From Beta vulgaris subsp. vulgaris (lineage: Eukaryota; Streptophyta; Magnoliopsida; Caryophyllales; Amaranthaceae), in NCBI RefSeq assembly GCF_026745355.1, contig NC_079204.1, positions 49,108,785-49,172,784 on the forward strand: a stretch of 64,000 nt of DNA. Reading direction: 5' to 3'. The translations under genes were made by a program, and so were the position numbers. Below are positions 54,667 through 64,000 of this stretch, one piece after another. Each line of letters begins with the position of its first letter. The first letter of the stretch is position 1. Under the pieces are notes generated by a model that did no database searches, was not told the DNA's origin, and worked only from the letters and a program-made list of their open reading frames with translations.

Positions 54667-57600
54667 ATGAGTCTGTTATGTTGGAACTGTCGGGGCTTGG
54701 GCAACCCCCGGGCAGTTCGAATGCTCCATCATTGGAGTAATGCATATAGCCTGGATTTGGTTTTTGTTTCGGAAACGATGGTAGCTAGTGTGGTTGCAAA
54801 AAATTGGAAAACAAGACTTGGTTTCAATTGTGCCTTTGGTGTTGATAGTGTGGGGGAACTCAGGAGGTCTCTGTTGTACTGAAAGGGAGATAACGTTACT
54901 TTTGATCTAGTTTCCTTCTCAAATAATCATATTTGTGGAGATATTAAGTTAGCTACGGGAGTTCAGTGGAGGTTTGTTGGAATGTATGGCTGGCCTGATG
55001 CTACGTCTAAACATAAAACGTGGGATTTGATGCGAACTTTTGGTGATTATGATGGTCCGATCATTTTTGGGGGCGATTTCAATGAGGTGTTGTGTTTGAG
55101 TGAGTTGGAGGGAGTAAAGGGCATTGACCGTCCTGCTGTGGCTGGATTTCGGGACGTAATGAACGACATGGAGCTGCGTGACTTAGGCTTCTCTGGGTCA
55201 TGGTACACTTGGGAGAGGGGCAAGAACCCCCATACTAGAATTCGCGAACGACTTGATAGATTTGTGGCTAATTCTCCCTGGTGCACGAGTTTTCCTAATG
55301 CAGTTGTGGAACATTTGGCTCGGTTTAAGTCGGACCACACACCTTCGCTGCTTCGTGTTAGTGGGGTGTTTCGAAGAAGAAGAGGGCGAATAAAAAAAAG
55401 CAAAAGTTTGAGACGGCTTGGCTTCTGGACCCCGATTGTGAGGAGTTTGTGCGTGCGTCATGGACTGCAGCAAAAGATCGTGATATGCCCGCGAGAATAA
55501 GTGGTGTGGTCTCTGATATTGCTAGGTGGAGTAAGGTGAAGTGCTCAGATTACGGGGATCGAATCAAAAAGCTTGAAAAAAGATTGCTTCGGGTGCATCA
55601 AGGGTCTTCGGCGGAGGACCATCAGGCGAGTCTTGCTTTGCAAGCTGAGTTAGATGATCTCTTAGAGCAGCAAGAAGCTTACTGGCATTTGAGGTCTAGG
55701 GTGTCGGAACTGAAAGACGGGGATAAAAATACAAAGTATTTCCATCATAAGGCGTCGCAGAGGAAACGTCGTAATTACATTCATGGGCTATTCGATTCTG
55801 GAAAAGTTTGGCAGACGGAAGATGATGAGATTGAGCAAGTTATCTGTGATTATTATAGTGACCTTTTTAGTACTATTCACCCTGATTCGGATAGTATTAA
55901 CAAGGTTCAGGAAAATTTGGCCCCTCTTATTACTCCAGAGATGAATGAAATGCTTGCGCGGCCCTGTACTAAGGAAGAAGTGTGGAATGCTCTTCATCAG
56001 ATGCATCCGAGTAAGGCGCCAGGTCCTGACAGAATGCATGCTCTTTTTTATCAGAAGTTCTGGCATATTGTGGGAGATGAAATTGCAGAAACTGTCATTG
56101 GAATTGTTCATGGCACTCACCCCCCGGATAACTTAAATTCCACAAATGTGGCGCTGATCCCCAAGGTGAAGAATCCAACCAGGATTTCTGAGTTCCGCCC
56201 TATCAGCTTATGTAACGTTATTTATAAACTGGTCTCTAAGGTTCTGGCAAATAGACTGAAAATAATTTTACCAGACGTTGTATCAGAAAATCAGAGTGCA
56301 TTTGTCCCTAGGCGTCTGATTACTGATAATGCTCTTATAGCCCTTGAACTTTTTAATTCTATGAAGTATAGGTTCCGAGGTCGTAGAGGTTCCATTGCTA
56401 TGAAGCTGGATATGAGTAAGGCCTATGACATAGTAGAATGGGAGTTTTTGAGGTGCTTGTTGCTGAAGTTGGGATTTGGTGCTGCGTGGGTGAAGTTGAT
56501 CATGGATTGTATCTCTTCCGTCAGATATTCTTTTGTGGTGAATGGTGTTGTATGTGGTTCTGTTACCCCCTCTCGGGGGCTGAGACAGGGGGATCCTATA
56601 TCACCATATCTGTTTATTTTGGTTGCTGATGCCCTTTCTTCTCTGTTGTCTAGAGCTGTATTAGATAAACAGGTACATGGGGTGAAAGCAAGTCGTAATG
56701 GTCCCGAGGTCTCTCATCTTCTGTTTGTTGATGACAGTTTGCTTTTTGCTAGAGCCAACCGACAGGAATGTAATGCTATAGTTGATATTCTCAACAAATA
56801 TGAAGCTGCATCCGGGCAAAAAATAAATATTGAAAAATCGGAGGTGTCTTTTAGCAGAGGGGTGAGTGTTGTGCAGAAGCAGGAGTTGACAGATTTCCTG
56901 GCTATGAGACTTGTAGACAGGCATCCGTTTAGGTATTTCTACTTACTCGGGCAAGTCAAAAAAGGGGGTCTTTTCGGAGATGAAAGATAGAATTTGGAAA
57001 AAGCTTCCAGGATGGAAGGAAAAGCTTCTCTCTCGCGCAGGGAATGAAGTGCTATTGAAGTCTGTGGTGCAAGCTATACCCACTTATTTGATGAGTGTCT
57101 ATGAAATCCCCACTACGGTTATTCAGGAAATCCACTCTGCCATGGCCCGTTTTTGGTGGGGTCAACGAGGAACGGAACGGAACGGAAAATGCACTAGAAG
57201 AGTTGGGATGCTCTGAGTAGTCCCAAGTGTGTTGGTGGAATGGGTTTTCGAGACCTGAGTGTGTTTAATGAAGCTCTCCTAGGGAGACAAGCATGGCGTT
57301 TGGTTCAAGTTCCGGATTCCTTGTTAGGAAGAGTCATGAAAGCTCGATACTATCCTCGCTCATCCTTTTTGGAGTCGTCTTTGGGGCCTATGAGCAGCTA
57401 CTCATGGCGTAGCATATGGGGGTCGAAGGTGCTGTTGATGGAGGGGCTGTTGTGGCGTGTTGGTGAAGGGAAGAGTATTCGCGTGTGGGGGGAGCCTTGG
57501 GTTTGTAACGAGGGAGTGAGGGTACTATCGGGTGCCCCAGTGGAGGGTGTGGAGTGGGTGAGTGATTTAATTGATGCTGCAAATCGCACTTGGCGCACAG

Positions 57601-58732
57601 ATTTTATCATAGAAAACTTCGATGATGCTGAAGCTCGGGCTATTCTCTCGATCCCTGTAAGTGACAGAATGCCGAGAGATATAGTTACATGGGCCTTTAC
57701 GAAGAATGGTGTTTACTCGGTTAAAACAGCCTATATGGTTGGTAAATCTTGTAATTTTGATGCGATTCACAAAACATGGATTAGTCTGTGGAACTTGAAT
57801 GTATCGCCCAAAGTGCGTCACTTTATTTGGAGGGTATGTTCGGGTACTTTGCCTGTGAGATCTCTCTTGAAGCGAAGACACTTAATTGAGGATGATAGCT
57901 GCCCCGTTTGCCTCATGGCACCTGAAACAACTCAACATGTTTTGTTTGAGTGCACAACTGCCAAGGAAGCTATGGAGTTGGGGGGGCTCAGTGACCTCTT
58001 GCCTGCTGTCGAGAACATGTCCATGCTGGACATTTTTGAGGGGTGGAGCAGCATTGATGTGGATCGGGTTGTGAGCTGGGGTTTTCTTGCTTGGTCTTTG
58101 TGGTATCGCAGGAATAAAGTGGTGTTCGAGAACCATTCTATTGCTAATGATGTTCTGGTGCAGCGGGCAAGCAAATTAAAGTGTGACTATGTAAACTACA
58201 CTTCATGTATGCGAGGTCACACTGTAGGAGGGCAGGCACGAAGTGCGAGTGTGTGGCAAGCACCTCCGAAAGGGGTGGTGAAAGTGAATTCTGATGCTGC
58301 GGTGGGAGATGGCTGGGTAGGGGTGTTACAGATCGGGACTCGAGTGGGGTTGTGCTATGGGCTGCGACTCGTCGAGTTAGAGCATGGTGGTCGGCTGAAG
58401 TTGCGGAGGGTAAAGCTTTGTCTTTCGCTGTGAAACTTGCTCGTAATCATGCGGTGTCCAAGGTGATTTTTGAATCTGATAGTCTGAGCTTGGTCTCTCG
58501 CCTCTCTAGAGGATCTTTCTACCTCTCTGATCTGGACTCCATTTTAGAAGATATTTTTCTCTTTAGTCGATCTTTTGTTGTTGTAGCTTGGAACCATGTT
58601 CGTAGGGATGGAAATAGTGTAGCGCATAATCTTGCTAGATTTGTTCCTTTTGGAGTTGAACAACATTGGGAACATCATGTCCCATCGGAGGTTGCTCCGT
58701 ATGTACTTATGGACACTTTGTCCCTCCCTTAA
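54667..58732 (+). pseudogene. LINE ORF2 (endonuclease, RT, zf-RVT, RNase H)
   Basis: ATG at 54667 overlaps the ORF1 stop. Endonuclease: LLCWNCRGLGNPRAVR, FVSETM, FGGDFNEVL, GFSGSWYTWERG and FKSDHTP (catalytic Asp/His near the end). A TGA at 54880 follows LLY where LLYW is expected, and a frameshift in the A-run near 55390 separates it from the RT frame (55449-56990). RT: SKAPGPDRMHALFYQKFW, FRPISLCNVIYKLVSKVLAN, SAFVPRRLITDN, MSKAYDIVEWEFL, RGLRQGDPISPYLFILVADA and the catalytic LFVDDSLLFA. Frameshifts near 56935 and 57190 and at 58340 lead through LPGWKEKLLSRAGNEVLLKS and the zinc region (CPVCLMAPETTQHVLFEC) to RNase H (FESDSLSLVSRLS, NHVRRDGNSVAHNLARF), ending at 58732. All catalytic motifs seem kept. 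Confidence 0.9.
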
Positions 58733-59088
58733 TCTATGCTATGCTATGGTTCCACTCAAAAAAAAAATTAAAAATAATAAAATTATTCATTAATATTAAT
58801 ATTTGTATATATTTTTAATACATTTTAAAGATTTTGTGTAACAATAATGAATAATTTCAATGATTAAATAATTTGATAAAAAAATTCTCATGTCGGCCCG
58901 GTCTAGCCCACCAGACCCACGAATCATGAAAATCGGTAACAGACCGTTGTGGGCCAAGACTTTTCAGCCCGCGAACGATCCCGCTCAACCCATGAATTTC
59001 ATGGTCCGGTCTTGGGCCGTGAAATCTCAGCCCAGCCCACTACGACCCACGGTCCATCCCGCACAAGCCGCAGCAATGGCCGTCACTA

Positions 59089-59624
59089 CAATAGCATGTT
59101 GATATATTATCTTTATATTTAAATATTTATAATACTCTAATTAAATTTAGAATTTTGAAATAAAGACTATGTTAATACGGTGGAAAGTAAAATTTTAATG
59201 GTCAAAGAAACTTACATCATTTAAGTTGTACGTGATCACATATTCACATAAATGACGTAAGAACTTTTATAAGAAGACTAGACGAGGGATCTGCAGTGTA
59301 TGATTCGCATATTTCAGTGGAAACATATGGAGTGCGTGAGTATAGGCAAAGACTAGATAATGGCGGAGGGTGCACGAAACTAGTGGAGTGCGTGGTTCAA
59401 GAGGAGGCAAACCGCAAAAAGCACGCTTCAATACAAGGCATTTAAGATCATGCGCAGGGTAATCAATTGTATAAGATCCTTAAAATATAAGGTTCCGATT
59501 ATATTTGTTGTAAAAAAGAAACTAAATTTAATTATATGTTGTTCCTTTTAAATTTATCGAGTGTAATATTAAGATGTCAATTCGAATATGTTAATTTCTA
59601 TTTGTTGTTTTGCTTCGTCTCTCT
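59089..59624. other. No gene recognised
   Basis: AT-rich intergenic sequence; no coding or repeat signal I can support. Confidence 0.6.
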
Positions 59625-59810
59625 GGGCCTGTTTTCCCCGGCTTATTTTCAGTTCAGTTTAGCTCTAATCAGTTCAGTTAAGCTCCAATCAGTTTAGTTC
59701 AGTTCAGTTCAGTTCAACTTCATTCTTTTATAACCATTTTGTTAAATATTATTATTATGTTGGTATAATTTATTTTACTAATTACTCTTATTATTATTTT
59801 ATTATTATTA

Positions 59811-59895
<85 letters not shown>

Positions 59896-59960
59896 GTTAT
59901 TTTTATTTATATCATTATTTTTATATCATTACTATTATTAAGTATTATTATTATTATTAC

Positions 59961-60003
<43 letters not shown>

Positions 60004-60593
60004 GTTGTTGTTGTTGTTGTTGCTGTGTCTATATATTATTTTGTTTATTATAGCTTTACTCATTATTATTAGGAGGAAGATGGTTTAGGTCAAAGCACAA
60101 ATAAACCCACGTTTTTTAGCCCATAAACCAATCAAATCGCTTCAAGACAGTTTATGATGTAATTTTTACAATCCAACCCTATCATTATTTTTATTACTAA
60201 ATATTATTATATTATTAAATCTAATTATTAAAATAATAATATTAATTTACTTCTTAGATATTATTGTTATTATATATCATCATCAAGTATTAACATATTA
60301 ATACAAATAATATAAAATAATAATTATTAATAATCATTATTATCATTAATTATTATTATTAATTTTTGACTATTAATATTATTTATTTATAACTATCATT
60401 TAAAAATATCCAAAATACTATTATTATTATTCATTATTATTACTTATCATTATAATAATTATTTAATATTCATATTATTATTTTTTAAATATTATGTATA
60501 TATTTATTACATTCAATTTAATTCAATTGAATTCAATTCAGATCAGTTCAGTTCAGTTCCATTCAGTTGTTTTATGCCGAAGAGAACAAACCC
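59625..60593. mobile_element. Tourist-like MITE with (ATT)n core
   Basis: Ends GGGCCTGTTTTCCCCGGC and, inverted, GGGTTTGTTCTCTTCGGC. Subterminal TTCAGTTCAG repeats on the left and GTTCAGTTCAG/AATTCAATT on the right mirror each other. The core holds a (TTA)n tract at about 59803-60009. The layout parallels 20090-21069. A clean target duplication is not seen. Confidence 0.7.
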
Positions 60594-61018
60594 TTCCTAC
60601 TCTAAAAAAATAATTCATAAATGAATTTTTCGTCTCTTCCTATTTATCAAAAATTTTCAATCTTATAATTTAATTTAACATAGGGCCCCTAAATTATACA
60701 AGAGCCCCTGCTTTAATACATGTCGTCATAGGATAAGCTAGACCAAATGATGGCAAAGGAGGAATCTCATGTTAATATCGATAAAAATGAATATAAATAG
60801 AAGGTTGGAAATATTCTTAAGTTTTTTATTAGTTTTCTTGAGAGTTTTTCATGTTCTTGATATTGTATTAAAGTAATTAGGGATTAAATTTGTTGAGTAT
60901 AATCCTAATTCCCACATCAGAGATATAAGAGTTCACCAATCAAATTAGTATGAGACCTTTGAGAAAGAATTCAAAAACAAATCCGTGCGGGCTTGACCTA
61001 AAGCGAAGAATATCATAC
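60594..61018. other. No gene recognised
   Basis: AT-rich intergenic sequence. Confidence 0.6.
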
Positions 61019-61021
61019 TAA

Positions 61022-62099
61022 GAGCATGTACAATAGTTTAGTTGGTCTTTGTTAGTGTTTCATTCTCTCTCCTTCTATCCTAGCTTCTTACACCTCACAT
61101 TTCACTAAACTCCCAAGTGCCAACCACTCATCTTTTTTTTTTTTTCACAATGGGTGGGCTAGTCTTACTTGGTTTTTGTATTTCTCTCTCCTACTTTTAC
61201 CATACCCCACCATGTACTCTCTCTCCTACCCAATGTTTATTTTTATATGAAATAGAAGATTTAAATTAATAAAAGCGAATTAGATTACGTTAAATTAAAT
61301 TACGTTAAATTAAATTATGCTAAAAGCTAATTAGCTTACGTAACACTAAATTAAAGTTAACTTGACATTAGTAACTATGTGCTAATTAGCTTACATACAT
61401 TAAATTAAGTTATGTTAACTTGACATATAATTAAAAGCCACGAACTCATTACTTAAGAAGGACAATTTAAAAAACACGGATACATGAAATTTCATACATA
61501 AGATTGACTTAGTATAAGTAATATTAGGTAGGAGAGAGTAATTAGAAAAAAATGTATCGAAAAAAGTGTGGTAAAATATATAAAATTTGGGCCCAATTTA
61601 TAGATAAAATTATTTTATATTTGTTACTATAAGGAAATTTATTATTAATAGTAGATATTTTTTAATGTTACAAGTTTTTGTTAATATAAAAATAAAGTTA
61701 TAAAATCATAGTAAAATGGATACAATGCAGCCGCTACGTGGAAGCCTAGCATTTGCTGGTTAGTGGGCCTCTGACGCGCGTCAGGTCCACTAACAACATG
61801 TTGTAACCTTGGGCCTAGCTTTGTGTTGAGTGCAGCATTTCACAACTCTTTCTTCCGTCTCTCTTTCTCCCTTTTCTTCAATGCACTGCGTTTCATTTGG
61901 GCCCAACCCTTTTTTTCGCTAGTTTCTTTGCCACACGACTGCTATTCGTTCGTTTTGTACACTCCATCCAAGGTGCATATGATCTGGAAATCCATACCAA
62001 CCAACCACAAGGGTCAAGTACCCCAATAACAAAAACTAAGTAAAGCTAGTTTTTCTATTTGCTAGACCAACTAAAAACTAGACCATTATACATATGCTT
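61022..62099. mobile_element. PIF/Harbinger-like TIR element, about 1.08 kb
   Basis: Left GAGCATGTACAATAGTTTAG, TTGGTC; right (inverted) AAGCATATGTATAATGGTCT, AGTTTTTAGTTGGTC. Flanked by TAA (61019-61021 and 62100-62102). The interior is AT-rich with TTACGTTAAATTAAA repeats near 61280-61330. No coding; the first terminal base differs between ends. Confidence 0.65.
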
Positions 62100-62253
62100 T
62101 AATAGTGGACCTAAAGGTGGACTCGTGGGCCCTACAAATAATATCAAAGCCGACGGTTCAATCGAGAGAATGTACATATAATGGTAGATCTCATAATCGG
62201 TATGATGAAGCACGCTAGGTAAAAGAGATGTAGCTGTAGGGCGTGGGTGCAAG

Positions 62254-62983
62254 TAGGGATGGGCAAGGGTAGGGTCTGGGTCGGGTCCAGCTGGACCCTA
62301 GACCCGGACCCTAAATATTTTTGCAGATCCAGACCCGGACCCGGACCCTAAGGGTCTGAAAAATTGGACCCTGACCCGGACCCTTAGGATCTGGAGGGTC
62401 TAGAGGGTCCAGACCTAATTTTTTTATTTTGCTAAATTTTTAGCATTATTAATATCAATAATCATCTGAAATTCGCATGAAACAAACACAAACATATAAA
62501 TTGAAAAAAACGAAACAAACACAAACACAAACTTATAAACTGAAAAAAAAACGAAACAAACACAATTCACAAACATATAAACTGAAAAAAAAACGAAACA
62601 AACACAATTCACAAACATATAAACTGAAAAAAAACGAAACAAAAACACAAACATACAAACTGAAAATAAAACGAAATAAACACAACTTACATAAGACTAT
62701 AAGAGTTTAGAATGGGTGTTTTGGTGTTTTAGTTTAGATTTTAATCTTTTAGAAAATCAATTTATTTTTTCAAAAAAAAGTTAAAATGTATATATTAAAT
62801 AAGTTTAGGGTCTAAGGGTCGGGTCTGGGTAGGGTCTGGGTCCAAAACTTTAAGACCCGGACCCTAAAAAATTTACTTGGACCAGACCGGACCCTTAGGG
62901 TCTGAAAAAGTTGGACCCAGACCCTTAAATTAGGGTGGGTCCAACAGGGTCCAGGTAGGGTCCTGGACCCATGCCCATCCCTA
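62254..62983. mobile_element. hAT MITE with GGACCC-rich arms, 730 bp
   Basis: Starts TAGGGATGGGCAAGGGT and ends ACCCATGCCCATCCCTA, inverted, flanked by a perfect 8-bp duplication GGTGCAAG (62246-62253 and 62984-62991). Both arms are runs of GGGTCTGGGTC/GGACCCGGACCC. The centre (62477-62690) is an A-rich tandem repeat. Confidence 0.9.
62477..62690. repeat. A-rich tandem repeat, about 42-bp unit, 5 copies
   Basis: Unit contains CACAAACATATAAACTGAAA then ACGAAACAAA. It opens long frames on both strands (Lys/Thr-rich and Phe/Val-rich) which are repeat artefacts. Confidence 0.85.
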
Positions 62984-63381
62984 GGTGCAAGTCTTTTACT
63001 TGAATGTTTCTCTTAAAGACTTGTGCTTGTATTCTCGCTGAACGGCTGAAGAGTTATATCTTTTGACTATTACATACATGTGAATTTACTAAACATGTTT
63101 TCCCGACGTACGTGTTCGTGTTAAAACAAACTTAGATGATGGTATATACAGAGAAGTCTTCTTTCTCTTTTCTTTTTCTTAGTTTCCTTTATGAGAGATG
63201 ATTTCTTCAAAGCTAGCAATAATTAAGCTGGCTAACAAATGTAATCTGTACATAAAAAATGAGATCTTAATAAACTCTTTTTTAAAATTTGACTAAATAT
63301 GTATCATTTAATATTTAGGCCGGGTCAAATATGAAGCGTATTAGCCCCAACTTGTTAAGTACTAAAATAAATACAAATAGC

Positions 63382-63405
63382 AGAACATTATTGACTGTCA
63401 CTCAT
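63382..63405 (+). promoter_or_regulatory. Conserved upstream box of AG-peptide gene 4
   Basis: TTGACTGTCACTCAT, 308 bp before the ATG, with the same AGAACATTA flank as genes 1 and 2. The ACGTG box found in the other three is not present (GGATGTGCC is there instead). Confidence 0.6.
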
Positions 63406-63529
63406 AATTTTTCACAAGACCAAATCATAAGCCAGCTAATTCTTCCTCATACCAAAAATTTTGTTTTTCATATTATATGACGGATGTGCCCTCAGCTCAC
63501 TGGTGTATTCAGTCTGTCAATTGCTAAAT

Positions 63530-63566
63530 GTGGGTCCCACTCTCCCCTTATTTTCTCCTTTATAAA
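63530..63566 (+). promoter_or_regulatory. GTGGGTCCCAC palindrome and TATA box, gene 4
   Basis: The palindrome is at 63530-63540 and TATAAA at 63561-63566, with AGTCTGTCAATT just upstream as in gene 1. The AACCAACTAAAACCAACT leader start is shared with genes 2 and 3. Confidence 0.65.
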
Positions 63567-63699
63567 CCCCTACAATATTTCCCAACTCAACCAACTAAAA
63601 CCAACTCTGATATACAGAATACTTATTTCTCTAGCTATCTTTTCTTATTCTCCTGCTTTTGTTCAAGCTAAGCAATCATCGTCATTTTTAGCATCATCA

Positions 63700-63897
63700 A
63701 TGGCAAAATCTATCAACAACAACTCATTCACCTTCTTTGTGGCTGCCATTCTTGCAATCGTTGCGGCGGTTAACGCTCAAGAGATGCCTCCTTCACCAGC
63801 GCCGGCCGCCGGAGCAGGATTCTCACTCCCTATTTCTACAACTGTGGTTGCATTTTCTTTGATCTTCTCCTTCTTTTCTTTGATCTTCAAGCACTAA
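63700..63897 (+). CDS. Arabinogalactan peptide 4 (GPI-anchored)
   Basis: 65 residues. The same frame is open upstream to 63484, but the ATG at 63700 is chosen because MAKSINNN is common to all paralogs, and 63484-63699 contains the promoter palindrome, TATA box and leader. Signal peptide about 1-26; mature QEMPPSPAPAAGAG, identical in this part to gene 1; hydrophobic GPI tail FSLPISTTVVAFSL ... FKH with more Ile/Phe than in the others. Expected to be a membrane- or wall-bound AG peptide. Nearest paralog is gene 3, 24.6 kb upstream. Confidence 0.88.
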   Translation: MAKSINNNSFTFFVAAILAIVAAVNAQEMPPSPAPAAGAGFSLPISTTVVAFSLIFSFFSLIFKH

Positions 63898-64000
63898 AAG
63901 ACCAAGTAATAAATTCTTATTTACTTGTAGCTAGTGTATATTTGTTATTTGTTTGGATTGTTGCTACATTTGTAACACATTTGTTATTCGTTTGTATGAA
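63898..64000 (+). terminator. Conserved 3' UTR, gene 4 (runs off window)
   Basis: TTTGGATTGTTGCTA, TGTAACACATTTGTTATTCG and TTTGTATGAA match gene 1; the window ends before the expected AATAAG. Confidence 0.5.

Larger units (their letters stand above)
41156..54670 (+). pseudogene. LINE ORF1 (nucleic-acid-binding), split by CACTA
   Basis: The first exon-like piece (41156-41450) starts MADDIALKCSHLRITAEEEE and reaches DGRPW, the DUF4283-type region of plant LINE ORF1. The reading continues in frame at 53691 (FDQHLVMMNEIEGGIQPSD) once the insertion and its 3-bp duplication are disregarded. One in-frame TGA (near 53753, where related proteins tend to have Arg, CGA) precedes RLYNLPLDMRSKNHVGAIGA. 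The C-terminal part has a CCHC knuckle (CYGCGIIGHIERDC) and a basic tail. It probably binds the element RNA. The stop overlaps the ORF2 start. Confidence 0.85.
41038..58767 (+). mobile_element. Near full-length LINE interrupted by a CACTA transposon
   Basis: The LINE proper is about 5.5 kb: 41038-41450 plus 53691-58767. It is flanked by a 10-bp direct repeat TTAAAAATAA (41028-41037 and 58768-58777) at the 5' end and after the A-rich tail, consistent with target-primed reverse transcription. It has a 5' UTR, ORF1, a 4-base ORF1/ORF2 overlap (ATGA at 54667), ORF2 and a poly(A) tail at 58758-58767. The CACTA element at 41451-53687 splits ORF1. Confidence 0.85.
40735..59088. mobile_element. Probable hAT-like outer element, split by a LINE
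   Basis: 40735-41027 and 58778-59088 flank the LINE. Both are rich in GGGCCGG/CCCAGCCC runs. The left end reads AGATGGCCAACAATGCGGG, the right end (inverted) GTGACGGCCATTGCTGCGG. Outside are CATAATAG and TACAATAG, a possible diverged 8-bp duplication, as hAT makes. GC-rich ends with AT interior resemble 62254-62983. Boundaries are tentative. No coding capacity of its own. Confidence 0.5.

Noticed and set aside
62424..62710. Lys/Thr-rich and Phe/Val-rich ORFs
   Set aside because: Artefacts of the A-rich tandem repeat inside the hAT MITE.
63484..63699. 72-residue N-terminal extension of AG-peptide gene 4
   Set aside because: It covers the conserved promoter palindrome, TATA box and 5' UTR; the three paralogs start at MAKSINN.

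Overview
This is a plant nuclear window, almost certainly from a eudicot with a transposon-rich genome. It carries Ty1/copia and Ty3/gypsy retrotransposons with plant tRNA-iMet priming, plant-type RTE/L1-like LINEs with a C-terminal RNase H, CACTA, hAT, Stowaway, Tourist and Helitron elements, very long (TA)n tracts, and small intronless arabinogalactan-peptide genes. I cannot name the species from sequence alone. No rRNA gene, functional tRNA gene, CRISPR array or bacterial-style operon is visible.

The only host genes I can support are four paralogous arabinogalactan (AG) peptide genes, all on the + strand, intronless, 64-65 codons: 4184-4381, 33036-33230, 38859-39056 and 63700-63897. Each has a signal peptide, a Pro/Ala-rich mature stretch of about 14 residues and a C-terminal GPI-type hydrophobic tail. 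They share a conserved upstream box (TTGACTGTCACTCAT), a TATA box and a conserved 3' UTR. Three of four carry an ACGTG box and three of four a GTGGGTCCCAC palindrome. They look like one tandem cluster pushed apart by transposon insertion.

Layout. 1-2.2 kb: 3' part of a LINE. 2.3-4.9 kb: MITE remnants and AG-peptide gene 1. 4.7-10.7 kb: a degraded copia element (minus strand) into which a 5.3-kb gypsy element with intact 440-bp LTRs and ATCAC target duplication has inserted. 10.7-13.6 kb: (TA)n tracts with several terminal-inverted-repeat (TIR) elements, one of them split by a minus-strand Helitron. 13.8-16.5 kb: Stowaway MITE and a LINE relic. 16.8-26.9 kb: a rearranged Tat-type gypsy (integrase, antisense ORF, LTR, PBS, gag) carrying a CACTA-like element and two MITEs. 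27-32.6 kb: a SINE with a 14-bp target duplication, more (TA)n-flanked TIR elements, a second Helitron, a LINE 3' end. 33-40 kb: AG-peptide genes 2 and 3 with a hAT MITE, a copia relic and a Stowaway MITE. 40.7-59.1 kb: a nest in which a probable hAT-like element holds a nearly full-length LINE, whose ORF1 is split by a 12.2-kb CACTA transposon, which itself holds exon-like fragments of host genes, one resembling the ORANGE (OR) carotenoid/plastid protein. 59.6-63.0 kb: three MITEs. 63.4-64 kb: AG-peptide gene 4.

The most interesting signals are the AG-peptide cluster with its shared regulatory architecture and A-B-B-A arrangement of two mature-peptide types, the fragment capture inside the CACTA element, the concentration of unrelated TIR elements in (TA)n tracts, and a Helitron with tandemly repeated 5' termini.
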